Assembly (NCBI GenBank): GCA_036346355.1
Contig: CM070571.1
Span: 48,628,293 to 48,692,292, forward strand
DNA length: 64,000 bases
Source of the DNA: Rhipidocladum racemiflorum
Lineage: Eukaryota; Streptophyta; Magnoliopsida; Poales; Poaceae
Direction of reading: 5' to 3'
The notes under the pieces were generated by a model. The model did no database searches, was not told where the DNA came from, and saw only the letters and a list, made by a program, of their open reading frames with translations. Of the stretch, positions 13,601 through 28,600 are shown in pieces. Position 1 is the first letter of the stretch; each line of letters opens with the position of its first letter. Position numbers and translations under genes: made by a program.

Positions 13601-16600
13601 CAACGATATCCAGTTATCCACCAAGTAGAGAAAATAATAATTGTCTAGAACTCTAGATCTCATTTGATGGTTCAGTGGAGAAAAAAGCCTGTTTAGCTTA
13701 AAACTACAGCTAAGATTTTTATTATATGCCACTGAAAAGTACAGGTATTTCATATTTGGTATCCACAATGGAAAACTTCAAGATTGTGTATGTTATACTC
13801 TAAATTGAATTTAATCTTTTATATGCCATTATTTACCAATGAATGACTAACATCTTTACAAAGTGACCATAATATAGATGAAAAACCTTAATATTTAATA
13901 ATACTCGTTCATAATGCAAAAATGCATCCACAGTAACAAAGAAGAAAGCAAAAAATAACTCTCAAAGAGTACGGTACCTTAGCACGCACGTGTCCAACAC
14001 GATTATTGAACTCAGGAAAGACATGTTGGACGAGCATACGTTCCAGCTCAGATTTATATGGATCGGTTTGCTTCAGCTTATCACATAATGTCCCAATAGC
14101 AAGAAGCGCACCATCTTTTTGGCGATATGGCTTGACTTCAGTGGATGCCTCATCATATCTGTTAAGTATTTCCTCAATTAGAAAAAAGTATAAGTTGACA
14201 CACAATACAAATGACAAGCAGAACTTACCTCCTGAATATATCCACAATGAAATGGATAAACTTTTGGAGGTTGGCTTTTCCTCGTTTTCTTACCAATTCA
14301 CTCACAAAATCCATAGCAGCTGTTCGAGGACTGTATAAATCTTCAATAATATCTACACATAGAAGACAATAATACAAGTAAAAGGCCTATGCTACTGAAC
14401 TGAGACAGGCATATAAGTCATTATGAGAAAATAGTCAACTCTAATTAAGATAGAAATACAGAGGTCATGTAAATTCACCATAGCCCTTCCGAACATATTC
14501 ATGAGGATCTTCATCCCATAACTTTTGGTCATTGTCATTGAAGCACATAAGTGGAAAAATTATCTCAAAAAGAATGATGTCAATTTGAGGCTGCATCATC
14601 TGATACATACTATTCTTCGTAACACTGCAAGGTACAAACTATACAATTACTGATAAGCCTTCCAACAAAATTTAAATTAGCCGAATAACTCAGGATTAAT
14701 ACAAGGATATCGACAACATAAATCAAATTTGTACAAGCTTCATGACCTAACAAAATAATGGACACAACGACTGCACTAAAAGAAAACCACAAAACCACAA
14801 CTGACCCACAGAATAACTAGTCCCTCCTGTTAACCTAGACTTGTATAGGGTGTTATTTGCTATTTACCCTTTACTGTACATGTACATATTTTGGCCCATT
14901 AGAAAATGCAAGCCACTATTCTAACATGGTATCAGAGCAGGCTGGCTGCAGCCCTAGCTAGGGTTTCCACCTAGCACTGTAGCCGCCACCACCGCAGGCC
15001 ATCCTCGCCGGCGACGCTCCGCCGTCGCCGCAGCTCCCTCCGGCGGCAACCTCCTCTCCCCCTTCTCTCCTCTGCCTTCGGTCGAGCGACGCCTCATTTC
15101 GAGCCGTCGCTCGCCCTCCTCTCCAGGCCGTCGCTAGCCTCCGCCAGCTCCCGACGCGGCCGCCGTCCACCCCATCGCCGCCTCCCTTGAGCCGCCGCCT
15201 CGTTCCTCTCCAGGCGCCGCCTCCCTTGACCCCCGCCGAGGCCAAGACCTTTCGGGCAAGCAGCAAGGCGCTGGCCAAGGCAAAGCAGACGACGACGAGG
15301 GCGCGGCGGCGACGTCGGTGGCCGGCGGCTGGCTCTTCTTGCTGGGGACGCAGCCGCCAGTTGACCCACCGACCATCCTCTCCAGGCCGCGTCCAAGAAG
15401 CTCCTTCTAGCACCAAATGGCCATCGCATCTCGTTCTTCGGGACCAATGCCTCTCCCGCCCGTCATGTTTGATGGAACCAACTTCCGAGAGTGGTCGACA
15501 ATGCTCTGGGTCTCACTTGACAGCCAGCGTCTATGGGGTCATCTCACTGGAGCTTGTCCTCGTCCACCAGTTCCGGTCCGCCCAATTCAGCCTGTGGTCG
15601 GGCCAGATGGTGCTCCGGTCCCTGCAGATGTTCTAGCAACATATGAGTAGGACACTGATCAGTATATCACCGATCTGCAGACTCTCGAGGGCTGGCAGAT
15701 GGATGAGGCTCGTGCTATTGCTGTCATCTTAGGCAGCATGAAGGTTGAGCTTGCCATGGATCTGGCCGCTCTTCCTTCTTCTCAGCTGATGTGGGAGCGT
15801 GCGCAGGCTCAGTTTCAGCCGAGCAGCGATGCTCTCTACACCTCTACACTGGAGCTGGCGAGCTCTCTTCGTCAGTCAGACTCCACCGTCGATGCCTTCT
15901 ACCAGCAGATTACCGACGTGTGGCGTCAGCTTGACTCCTTGGAGCCTCCCTTCAGTCCGACCTGCGACTGTTGTGACCTTCATCGAGACCACAAGAGTGA
16001 TGTGCGCCTCTTTGAGTTCCTCCGCGAGCTTCGACCGGAGTTTGAGAAGCTCCGTGCTCAGCTGCAGGCCTGCTCGTCGCGACCGTCCCTGGTTGAGGCA
16101 CTCACCCTGGTCCGTGCAGAGGAGACTCGTCTTCGTGGCGTTCTCTCGTCTTCCTCGTCGGTCCTGATCACTTCCATACCTCCTCCTGCGACTGCTCCTG
16201 TGACTGCTCCTCTCCCAGCACCGGCAGGAGGCTCGGTTGTTGTGGCGAGCACCATTGGTGCAGTGATTCGTTGTAACTACTGAAAGAAGACGGCACACTA
16301 TTGAGCAGTGCAGGAGGCGGCCTCAGAACCGCAAGAGTGGAGGTGGTCGAGCTGGTACCTCTCGCCCACCTAACGCCCTCCTGACAGTCATACAGGATGT
16401 GACTCAGCGCCTTGAGCGCATGGAGCGCCGTTTGGGGGCGACTCCTCCAGGACCGTCTGTTGCCAATCTTCCTTCAGGTATACAGTTGCCCTGGATTCTT
16501 GACTCTGGAGCTTCTTTTCATATGACACCTGATTCCACTCACCTTGGCCCACTGAGTTCTTCAGCCATCCCTATATCTGTCAAGACGGCTGATGGTACTT

Positions 16601-19600
16601 CCCTTTCAGTTGCTGGTCGGGGCACTCTCCACATTTCTTGTTTTCATGTTCCTTCTGTTTCACATGTTCCTCGCCTCAATCTGCAGAATCGATTCTGGCG
16701 CCTTGTCGACCTTGATTGTCCTCGCCCACCGCGATTCCGGCCCGCCTTGATTCGGCTGTGGTCGGGCCAGATGGTGCTCCGGTCCTTGCAGATGTTCTAG
16801 CAACATATGAGCAAGACACTGATCAGTATATCGCCGATCTGCAGACTTTCGAGGGCTGGCAGATGGATGAGGCTGAGTTGTCATCTTAGGCAGCATGAAG
16901 GTTGAGCTTGCCATGGATCTGGCCACTCTTCCTTCTTCTCAGCTGATGTGGGAGCGTGCGCAGGCTCAGTTTCAGCCGAGCAGCGATGCTCTCTACACCT
17001 CTACACTGGAGCTGGCGAGCTCTCTTCGTCAGTCGGACTCCACCGTCGATGCCTTCTACCCGGCCAGAAGCGTGTGGCGTCGGCTTGACTCATGGAGCCT
17101 CCTTCATCCGACTGCATTTGTTGTGGCCTTCATCGGGACCACAAGAGTGTTGTTCGCCTCTTTGAGTTCCTCCGCCGGCTTTGACCGGAGTTTGAGCAGC
17201 TCCATGCTCAGCTGCAAGCCTGCTCGCCGCGACCGTCCCTGGTTGAGGCGCTCACCCTAGTCCGTGCAGAGGAGACTCGTCTTCGTGGCGTTCTCGTCTT
17301 CCTCGTCGGTCCTGATCACTTCCATACCTCCTCCTGCAACAGCTCATGTGACTGCTCCTCTCCCAGCACCGGCAGGAGGCTCGGTTGCTGTGGCGAGCAC
17401 CGTTGGTGCAGTGGTTCGTTGTAACTACTGAAAGAAGACGGCACACCATTGAGCAAAGGCAGAGGCGACCGTAACCGCAAGGGTGGAGGTGGAGCTGGTA
17501 CCTCTCGCCCACCTGACGCCCTCCTGACAGTCATACAGGATGTGACTCAGCGCCTTGAGCGCATGGAGCGCCGTCTGGGGGCGACTCCTTCTCCAGGACC
17601 GTCTGTTGCCAATCTTCCTTCAGGTATACAGTTGCCCTGGATTCTTGACTCTGGAGCTTCTTTTCATACGACACCTGATTCCACTCACCTTGGCCCACTG
17701 AGTTCTTCAGCCATCCCTATGTCTGTCAAGACGGCTGATGGTACTTCCCTTTCATTTGCTGGTCGGGGCACTCTCCACATTTCTTGTTTTCATGTTCCTT
17801 CTGTTTCACATGTTCTTCACCTCGATTTGCAACTGATTTCTGCTGGCCAGCTTGCTGACCTTGATTGTCGTATCATTCTTGAGGCTGACTCTTGTTCTAT
17901 TCAGGATCGTCTCACCAGGACCCTAGTTGGTATTGGCCGTCGGGTCCGTGGTCCGTGACTCTCAGCGTCTTTGGGAGCTTGACTGGCTTCGCCTTTCCTC
18001 CGCTTCTGTCATGTGCACCTCCAGCAGCTGGGCCGATCGCCGTCCTCGATGTCACCGCCCACGCCACCCCTTCACTTGATTTTGCTCAGTGGCATCATCG
18101 TTTAGGTCACATGTGTGGGTCTCGTCTTTCTTTGTTAGTGAGTCGTGGTGTTCTTGGGAAGGTTTCTGGTGATACCTCCCTATCCTGTATGGGTTGTAAG
18201 CTTGGGAAGCAGCTACAGCTATCCAATCCCACCAGTGATTCAGTCTCTCTTCAGCCGTTTGACTTGGTTCATTCTGATGTTTGGGGCCCAGCTCCCTTCG
18301 TTTCGAAAGAGGGTCATCGCTACTATGTGATCTTTATTAACGATTTCTCTCGTTACACTTGGATCTATTTTCTGACCTCCAAGCATCAGGTGTTGTCGGC
18401 CTACCAGGCCTTCGCTGCCATGGTCTGCACACAGTTTGACTTGCCTATTCATGTCTTTCGAGCTGACTCTGCTGGCCAGTACCTATCCACCTCTCTTCGC
18501 TCTTCGTCAGTATCTCCTCGAGCAGGGTACCCTTCCTCAGTAATCTTGTACTAGTGCTCACGCTCAGAATGGTGTCTAAGCGCAAGCATCATCACCTTCT
18601 TGAGACCGTTCGAGCGATGATGCTAGCTTCCTGTTCCGCCCCACTTCTGGGCTGAGGCTCTCTACTGTTGTCTATCTTGTGAACCTTCAGCCTTCTACTG
18701 CTCTTCGGGGCGCCACCCCTATTGAGCATCTTTGGTACGACTCCTCAGTACAGTCACCTTCGTGCGTTCGTGTGTGTTGTTTTTGTTCTTCTTCAGCCTC
18801 GTGAGCGGACAAAGCTGACTGCTCAGTCTGTTGAGTGCGTTTTTCTTGGCTACGATGCTGAGTGCAAGGGTTATCGCTGTTTGGACCCTGTGGCTCGCAG
18901 GATCCGAGTCTCCCGAGATCTTACCTTTGATGAGTCTCGATCCTTCTTCACCCATGATCCTTCCTCTAGCCCGCACTCTACTTCAGATTCGCTCTCCTTC
19001 CTCACTCTACCTGATGCTTCCTCCTATCCACCACCACCCTCTCCTCCGTCTCTCTTTACCTCCATCCTCGCCACCATCACCCTCACCTTCCCTTCCCGTC
19101 CCTTTGTCTACTGCTCCGCCCTTTCTCTCGTCACCTCAGCAGCCTCCCCTTCCGCCTCCTCCTGTCCGTTTCCACTACACTCGTCGTCCACCTCCTCCCA
19201 GTTCCTCCTCCCTTCTAGGTCCGGCTCCTACTCCCACTTCAGAGTCCTCTCCCTCTGCTCCTACTTCAGAGTCTACCTCTCCTGCTCCTTCCCCTCGGTA
19301 CACTCTTCGTGATCGGAGCACGATTCCTCGTCCCGATCGCTACGGTTTCGTTGCTCCTGCTATCGTTTCCTCTTAGCCTACTTCCTATCACGAAGCTGTC
19401 ACTCACCCTGAAAGGCAATTCGCTATGGCTGAGGAGCTTGTTGCTCTAGAGCGCACTGGAACTTGGGACCTTGCCCCTCTTCCCACTTCTGTCACTCCCA
19501 TCACGTGCAAGTAGGTCTATAAGATCAAGACTCGCTCTGATGGCTCTATTGAGCGCTATAAGGCGCGTCTCGCGTCTCGTTGCACGTGGTTTCCAGCAGT

Positions 19601-22600
19601 TTCCAGCAGGAGTATGGGCGTGACTATGAGACCTTCGCTCCTGTTGCTCACCGGACCACTGTGCACACACTTGTGGCTGTTGCTTCTATTCGCCGGTGGA
19701 CCATCTCCCAGCTTGATGTCAACATCGCTTTTCTGCACGGTGAGATACGTGAGGAGGTCTACATGCGCCCACCTCCTGGCTATTCTGTGCCAGATGGCCA
19801 CGTGTCGCCTTCGTCATTCTCTCTATGGGCTCAAGCAAGCCCCTCGTGCTTGATTCGAGCGCTTCACCTCTGTTGCCATCACTGCTGGTCTTGTTGCTAG
19901 TGAGCACGACCCTGCTCTCTTCGTTCACACTTCTCCTCGTGGTCGTACTCTTCTTCTCTACGTGGATGACATGCTCATCACTGGTGATGATCCTTAGTAT
20001 GTTGCCTTTGTGAAGGCGTGTCTCAGTGAGTAGTTCCAGATGTCTGATTTGGGTCCTCTTCGGTATTTCCTTGGGGTTAAGGTCACTTCCACGCCGGAGG
20101 GCTACTACCTCTCCCAGCGGAAGTATATTCAGGATCTCCTTGATCGGGCATATCTCACTGATTAGCGTACTGTTACCACTCCTATGGACCTTCAGCTTCG
20201 TCCTACTGACGGTACTCCTCTTGACGATCCTACTCGCTAACGCCACCTAGTTGGGAGTCTTGTTTACCTTGGCATTACTCCCTAACATCTCCCATGCTAT
20301 TCACATTCTGAGCCAGTTTATGCAGACTCCTACTCAGATACACTACAGTCATCTCCTTCGAGTCCTGCGGTATCTTCGTGGTACCATTGATCGCCGTCTG
20401 TTTTTCTCTTGCTCCAGCTCTTTGCAGCTACAGGCCTATTCAGATGCTTCCTGGGCTAGCGATTCCTCTGCTCGCAAGTCCCTCTCTGCTTATTGTGTCT
20501 TCCTTGGTTCTTCCTTGATTGCCTGGAAGACCAAGAAGTAGACTGCAGTTTCTCGCTCCAACACTGAGGCTGAGTTGCAAGCGCTGGCCTCTGTCACGGC
20601 TGAGGTGACTTGGTTACGATGGCTCCTGGCAGATTTTGGTGTCACTGTCTCTACCCCTACGACAGTGTGCTCCGACAGTACCGGCACTATCAGCATTGCT
20701 CGAGATCCGGTGAAGCACGAGCTCACCAAGCACATTGGCGTTGATGCTTCCTATGTTCGTTCGCAAATCGCAGATTTCTTCACCAAAGCACAAACGAAGG
20801 CGCATCATGATCTTCATCTCTCCAAACTGTTGTGGATCCACCTTGAGGGGGATGTTAACCTAGACTTGTATAGGGTGTTATTTGCTATTTACCCTTTATT
20901 ATACATGTACATATTTTGGCCCATTGGCCCATTGGAAAATGCAAGCCACTATTCTAACACCTCCAAGGCAGGCACATTTGGAACTCCACTATTGTTGTTT
21001 GCTCGTTTGGGCAGACAAGCCAAAGAGCCCATCTGGGCAAAAACCTGTACCTAGGTAGGTTCTTTGGATCCTTAGCTTTTAAGAGTAAGGCAGCATGGTC
21101 TGTTTTTGGTTTCCTTGCTCAAAATGCTTTTGATGGTAAAATGTGACTTAACTTGCTCGGCAAATGTTATTTAAATGGTAAAAAAGAATTCTTTTCATGA
21201 GATTTCAGTGTGTGCGCACATGTATGGTTGTACCAATTTGGCTCCATGCAATGGGCAAGTTTATTAATGCTTTTTTATCACTAGCTTGTACGGCAAAGTA
21301 AGCTTTTGAGGATACTATCAGATAATCAGACACATTTCCTTGCCAATACCAATCAACGTTAGTTGGAAAATTGCCTGTATAGGCAAAGCAACCAGTTAGA
21401 TCCAAATTTCAAGCAAGTGATGTATCACAACACAATGCTTATAGCAGAAAGCACATGAGAAAGCTAAAAATTGAGGAAAAAAGTCACAATGATGATAGAG
21501 CAAGAATGCCACGCAGTATTTTAATGGAGCTGAACTCAATGGAAAATTATTGGGCATTGTGTATGCATGCAGAAAAAGATATGCAGAGACAAATAAAGGA
21601 TCAAGCAAAGAGAGTGAAATGTTAGCAAGACAGAAGACCACTTTACAAGCACAAAATGCCTACTGAAAATGATTTTTTTCCCATCTTCGAAACCCAAACC
21701 TGTTGGTGAGGTATTGAAGAATAAGATTGATAACCCTATCTGGTAAGTAGTCGCCAGTACGAACTGCATTCAGCAGCTGCAAGTGACATCCCAAAATTTT
21801 TCCAGCATAATTCTTTTGAAACATTTGAGCAAAAGCTTTACTCTCTGGTTTCTGAAGCTTCAGATCACCAAATCTGTAAACAGTGAATGGAAAGGTAAGC
21901 AAATAGAATGACAACCTAAGGTAAAATTGAGCTTTATTGAATACTGACCGGGTGTACAGACGGTTCAAGATATGTATTGTCCATTTCTTAACTTTCCACC
22001 AGCCCCAAGATTTCCTGATCTCAGGATCCAATGGTTGGCATTCCACTGGAACTGGCCTTTCCAATAAGTTTATAAACAAAATCATCCATGCATTGAAGAC
22101 ATTTGGATCAAACAGTTGCTTCGGAATCTCCAACTACACAACATAAGAAGTAAAACAATTGCATATGTAAACAAGAACAGAAAACAGTAATTGACAAGAA
22201 ACGTTTAATTATAATAAGCACATAAATACATAAATTGAAGACCAAAATATTTTGCATATCAGCTTGATCAAGTCAGCTACTTCAATTGGAGGATTAACAA
22301 TCTGAACAAGTTTGCTAAATATGCTTAGCAAGCGAGGAAAAGTTTCCTCTACAATGTGATATAAAGGTATCCTCTCCTCCTCAGACTTGAACCTTCAAAA
22401 CAAAATGGAGATTGGAGGTATCAGTCAAGGACAGTACAACTGATGATGCAGAACTTCAAACACAAGGAGAAATGGTTTTGTCCGAAGACAGCACCACAAT
22501 AAGGAAACACAACCCTCAAATTCTTTTTTCAGGGAAAATGTATAATGTCGTTTGTGATTCTGCCTTCGAACGTTTCTCACTTCCTTAACTCAAGACTTTA

Positions 22601-25600
22601 AGAATTTATAGAATTCAATGGAGATAACTTATGGGTTCTCACTTTTTTTGCAAGAAATGTGGGTTCTCTTGTTATCCCTTACAAAAAAACATAAATAACA
22701 AAATTCGACAATGTTATACAAAATACATGAGGGTTATTGTACAAGTACAATCAAAAGAATGCAACAAGAATGAAGCAAATGATGAAAGAATAAAACAAAT
22801 TCATGACGATGAAAGGAAACACTCGGATCGGAACAAGACTTGCACAATGGAAAGCAAAAGGGTAACATACATAAACTAGCCACTAACGATGGGCAGAACA
22901 AGAATTAGTCTAAAACAGTAAAACACACAAACAAAAGGAAACAGAATTACACAGCAACACGCATACTTACTCGTATTTCCTGGCAAGAACCCTTAGCACA
23001 TAGAAAGCTCCAAATATTTGATTTTGTGATTCTAGATTGTGTGTAACCCAATGAAGGAGACTTGGCCACTGCTCAGGATAGTCTGAATGTATTATTGTTT
23101 TGATACTTTCGCCAAGCTGTGCTCTACAGAATAACCAATGAAAAGGTGTCTCAGCATGTCGATGAAGTGCTTTCAGAAATAATAAGACAAGAGTTGTAGA
23201 ATTTTCACCATAAGAGTACACAGAATTTCAATTTCATCAAGAGAAATGTGCAAGCAAGTCCTACAATATTGTAGTTCAAAAATGCTTGAAATGATACTTC
23301 CACTAAATAATTTACCCAATGATACCTCTACTAAATAATTTACCCAAATTTCCTAAATACACTAAAACAGACAGGTAATAATATTATGCTCATGTGAAAT
23401 GGAAAACAAATGTAGTGTAAACATTACATTGCATTGAACCATTACAAAATGAATACTTACATCCCTATCATAATATGTTGTAAAACCATGACACATTAGC
23501 TAAACATATATCACAAGGCTCCGTTTGACATTGCATTGGCTTTTCAAAAGTATTTTTTCTACTTTTGGATATGACAGTAGAAAGAATTTTTTTAGCCATA
23601 ACAGCAAAATTTTACTTAAACTAGTAAAGATTCCTATAACTAACTAGTTCTACAGCGCAGCATCCGCAAGCTGGCCCTAAGTACATATTTATTGCAGGTT
23701 GTAATTAATGGGAAATCAGAGGCTATGCCACTCCAAAGATTGCCATTTCAGGATATGCCATCCATGTCTCACTGACATACAGACATGAAGTTGAATTTCT
23801 TGCTACGCCAGTCTTTGGAGTGGTATACACTGGACAATTCTGCAAATAAATGGATAGTGATTTAATTATAAATAATACTCATAATAATGGCCAAGCAGCG
23901 TGGGGAGCGTGCCATGGCCAATCACTGCACCTGGACAGGCAAATCGAGAGTGAGAGTTAACCCTATCCATCACCATCAACCTTTGCCTCTAGTCACCAGC
24001 CCCAATGACCGCAAAAGAGAAGCACCATCCGTAGGATGGTACGAGGGAGAGGTGGCAGCAATGACTGCAAGGATTGAGAGGGGGGAGGAACAAGAAGGGG
24101 GTGAGAAGGGGGTAGGGTTACAGGGGTGCTTGGTGTTACATGCAAGATCCGATTGGGCCTTCTCGTATGCTCTGGTTCCCGGACGGAGGCCCGGTCAACC
24201 GGAACTGGAAGAAGAGCTCGCCGGCGTTGCGCGCGGCTTGGATAGAACGGCTGTTGTCGGAGCCACCGCCTTAGACGTGGATTTGTGGCATCAAAATCAG
24301 TATGCCCTTTTCTCTCTTTATTTCTCTCTATATATAAGGTTATCAATGTAACAAACTTTCCTAAAAATAGAGATCTGAAGGATCTCTACCGGAACCCCAC
24401 ACGCACACGGAAAGTAAAGACCGAAATCAACAAGGAAGGGAAATAGTATTCTAAATCAAAGCTTTCCTAATTACTCTTCTTCCTATAATAAACCTGATCA
24501 AAGGTATTGCGCATAACATCACTCCCCCCATGAAAAACAAGCTTGTCCTCAAGCTTAAGGTCCGGGAAAGAGCGGCGGAGAACTGTAGCATCTGCCCAGG
24601 TGGCTTCATCTTGCGGTTCACCCTCCCAGTGAACTAGAAATTGTCGCTTGCCTTGAAAGAAACGTTGGGCCAACAATTGATAAGGTTCAGTGGCGTCGGT
24701 AGGATGGTGACCGGTGTCGGAAGTCTTTGGGGCGTCGCTTGGCGGGTCGCCGTTGAATTGCTTCAAAAGGGAGACATGAAAGACATTGTGGATGCGAGTA
24801 TCCGGGGGCAATTGCAAGCGGTAGGCGACAGGGCCAATCCGAGCAGTTATTTGGTATGGTCCAAAATAACGTGCGGCCAGCTTGTGGGGAGATGTATCAC
24901 GGGCTGACAGCTGCCGGTGCTGTTGCAGGCGAAGCCACACCCAAGCACCAGGCTGAAACTCCACTTCTCGATGTTTGGTATCATAGCGTTGCTTCATGCG
25001 ATTCTGTGCGGTGGAGAGATGAGCTCGGGCTTGATCCAATAGAGCATCACGACCCACCAACTGACAATCCACCGTGTCAATGGTTGTCAAGCCTTGTTGA
25101 TATGGCAGTAAGGCAGGGGGTTTACGACCATATACCAACTCAAAGGGCGACATCCGGTGAGCAGAATGAAAGGATGTGTTGAAGCAGAATTCGGCCCAGG
25201 GAAGCCATTTTGCCCATGAAGAAGGATTATCCGTTGCAAGACATCTGAGATACATTTCGATAGTCCGGTTGACCACCTCGGTTTGACCGTCCGTTTGCGG
25301 ATGGTAAGCTGTGGAGAAAAGTAGGGCAGTCCCGCTGCGCTTGAATAAGTCCTGCCAAAATGCACTGAGAAAAATCGGATCGCGGTCGGAGACGATAGAG
25401 TCCGGAATGCCGTGTAAGCGTACCACCTGATCAAAGAAAATGGATGCTATTGCTGCTGCCGTGGTTGGCCTGGTGAGAGCCATAAAATGGGAATACTTGG
25501 AGAGCCAGTCGACCACCACCAAAATTGTTGTCTTGCCACCTGACTTGGGAAGGGCGGTTATAAAATCCATGGAAATGTCGGCCCACACCTGCTGTGGAAT

Positions 25601-28600
25601 AGCAAGGGGCTGCAGAAGACCGGCCGGAGACAGGGTGCTTGATTTATTGCGTTGGCAGACAAGCATTGCGCCACATAGGATTCTACTGTCTTGCGTTGAG
25701 CAACCCAATAAAAGTCTGCCTGGATGTGATGTAGTGTCTTCTGCACCCCTTCATGAGTAAGATCATGAACAGAAGCAATGATCAAGTTTACTAATGGGGA
25801 GCTGGCTGGAACAAAGAGACGTTTGCCACGATAAACCAAACCAGCCACAACCCGCCATGGTGCGCGTTGGTGATTAAATTGGTCGGCTTCCTGGCTATCA
25901 GAAGAATCCTCGACGAAGGCGCCTACTGCTGAGGTCTGGGCTGAACTAGCAGGTGTGCGGTTTGCTGCAACCTGTGTTGCGCTGGAGGAAGTGAACTTCT
26001 CATGTAGTTGCCGAACCTCTGGATGTTGCCGTAGCTCTTGTAGCCACTCAGTTCTTGTGAGTGCTACGGGAAGAGATAGTGCCGCGCAGGTGGGTTCAGC
26101 CGGATGGATGCGGGACAGGGCGTCTGCCACCACATTTGTTTTGCCGGGCTTGTATTCAACACGGAAATCAAATCCCATAAGTTTGCTCAACCAATGCTGT
26201 TGTGGTGGAGTGACCAGGGCCTGTTCCAGTAAATATTTGAGACTGCCATGATCGGTGCGAACGATGAAAGACTGCCCCCATAGATAGGGTCTCCAATGAC
26301 GCCTGACCTTAGATAGCCCAATGAGCTCACGCTCGTGGCGGCGAGCTTGGTATGTCGTGCGACCAATTGTCGGCTAAAATACGCAATAGGATGACCATGT
26401 TCTTTGCGAAGCGGCCCCAATGCCGGTGCCCGAAGCATCGCACTCGACCACGAACGGTGAAGTGAAGTCGGGCATTTGCAAGACCGGGGCGGACATCAAG
26501 ACGTGTTGTAATTGAGCAAAGGCCGCATCAGCTTCAGGAGTCCATTTGAAGTTTTGGTGGCGCAATAATCTTTGTTAGAGGCGGCTAAGGATGCATAATC
26601 CTGAATGAATCTCCGGTAATAACCCGTGAGGCCTAAAAATCCTCGTAAGGCTGTGACAGACAATGGTGTTGGCCAGGATGCAATAGCCTGTAGCTTGGTT
26701 GGATCGGCGGCCACTCCATTGCCGGATATGATGTGTCCCAAGTATCCAATGGACGCTTGCGCAAAGGCACATTTGGATTTCTTCAAAAAGAGTTGGTGAA
26801 AGCGAAGGCGGTCCAGAACCAAACGGAGATGGATGCAATGGTCTTCTTCTGTGCGGCTATAAATCAGGATATCGTCAAAAAAGACCAGAACAAATTTGCG
26901 AAGGAACTCCTGTAGAATCTCATTCATGAGGGCTTGAAACGTGGACGGGGCATTTGACAGCCCAAATGGCATGACAAGAAACTCATAATGGCCATGATGT
27001 GTGCGGAATGCCGTCTTCTCAATATCAGTTTCATGCATGCGGACTTGATGGTAACCCGAACGGAGATCAAGCTTGGAGAAGTAGGTAGCATGTCGGAGTT
27101 CATCAAGCAGTTCTTCAACCACTGGAATAGGAAATCGATCCTTAACGGTCTTGGTATTGAGTTCGCGATAGTCCACGCAAAATCGCCAGGACCCATCAGC
27201 CTTCTTGACAAGCAAAACCGGGGAGGAAAAGGGGGATCGACTAACTCGAATGATGCCCTATTGTAGCATGGTGGTACATTGGCGCTCAATCTCATCCTTC
27301 TGGCGGTACGGGTAACGGTAGGGTCGAACCACTACTGGGTCTGTGCCGGTATGCGATGGTCACATGGCCTTGCCGGTGGCAGCCCTTGAGGTTCAGCAAA
27401 GATGTCTTCAAACTGGGACAAAATATCACGCACGTGGTGACTTGGACTCGGCCATGCGGCATGTGGGTGTCATTTGTTCTTGAATACCCTGAAGCCGTAT
27501 CTGCTGTCCTTGGAATGTAAAAGTCATAGTAAGTGTGTCAAAATTCCATTGAATATCGCCCAAGGTGCGGAGCCATTGGACGCCTAAGACCACTTCAAAC
27601 CCATCCAGGGGGATGATGAGGAAAAGGGCACTAAATGTGTTAGACTGGATGGTGAATTGAGTCTCTGGAATCACCCCAAGGCAAGGGAGGTGGTTGCCAC
27701 CAGCAACGAGGACCTGCTGCGGCGGCCCGGACACAGGTGTCCACGATCCCGGAATAGCCGCTGTTCCACTAATGAAGTTGTGAGTGCTTCCACTGTCAAT
27801 GAGAGTGAGTAGGCTACGGCCCTGTAGGTGGAGCTGCACTTGCATTGTGACGCCATGCTTAGGGGCGCGAACGGCCATGAGTGATAGTGAAGGTTCTTCC
27901 TCATCCCGGATAGGATCTGTTGTGAGCTGGTCCACATCCTCATCGTCCTGAAGTTCCAGATGAAAAAGACGTTTGCAGCGATGACCCCTCGTGTAAACCT
28001 CATCACAATTATAACAAAGGCCTTTGGCACGACGATCTGCCGGTGATCCATGACCGAGGCGCAGCGAAATGGCGATGGTATCTTTGAGAGCTTCTTTATT
28101 GGAAGCTTGATCTGGTGCCAGGCACAGCGAAGTCTTTGGAGGTTGAGCTCGCTGGAACCGAGCTGGTGTTCTTGTGTTCGCCCGTCTGTCCCCCTGGTGT
28201 AGTTGATATTGGAGAAAAAGTCGTGCCAGTAGTGGAACCCGTAGGCCGGCTGGTGGTCTGGCGAAAACGACCGGTGGAGTTCATCCCCAATTGAGCTGCT
28301 TCGGCGAGCCAAGCGTCTTTCCGGTTCTCGGCATCCCTGGCAAACCCAATGGCTTCAGCTAAGTCTCGTGGTCTGTCCCTTCGAACATCCCCAGCCAAGG
28401 CGACTAAAAGCCCCGCGGTGAATGTTTCCATCTGATCATGGCGACGCATACTCAAAGTGCGCGCAAGTAGGCGTTGAAATTCCTTCGCATATGTATCTAC
28501 GCGTGAACTCCCCTGCTTTAAGTTAACCAAATCACCGAGGGGGCCCATACTCGAGGAGCGAGTGAACCGGCGAGCGAAGGTCTCGTGGAAATCATCCCAG

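Larger units (their letters stand above)
14828..20959 (+). mobile_element. Ty1/copia retrotransposon, decayed, short LTRs
   Basis: Complete but inactive element lying opposite to the host gene. LTRs of 99 and 107 bp begin tgttaacctagac and end attctaaca. Target duplications cctcc flank it at 14823-14827 and 20960-20964. A tRNA-iMet primer site follows the left LTR, and a purine tract ending gagggggat precedes the right one. The internal order gag, protease, integrase, reverse transcriptase, RNase H is the copia order. Many stops and frameshifts break the frames, and a gag-protease segment is duplicated in tandem. The LTRs differ by 3 substitutions and one 8-bp duplication (ggcccatt). Confidence 0.95.
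14625..21699 (-). other. importin intron 7, enlarged by a copia insertion
   Basis: A 7075-bp intron. Copia occupies 14828-20959. The remaining 0.9 kb (14625-14822 and 20965-21699) is AT-rich intron sequence with no further recognised element. Confidence 0.85.

Noticed and set aside
15187..15636. Long ORFs on both strands at 14958-15636 as host genes
   Set aside because: GC-rich leader of the copia element just after its primer site. No domain, and the real gag frame begins at 15417.
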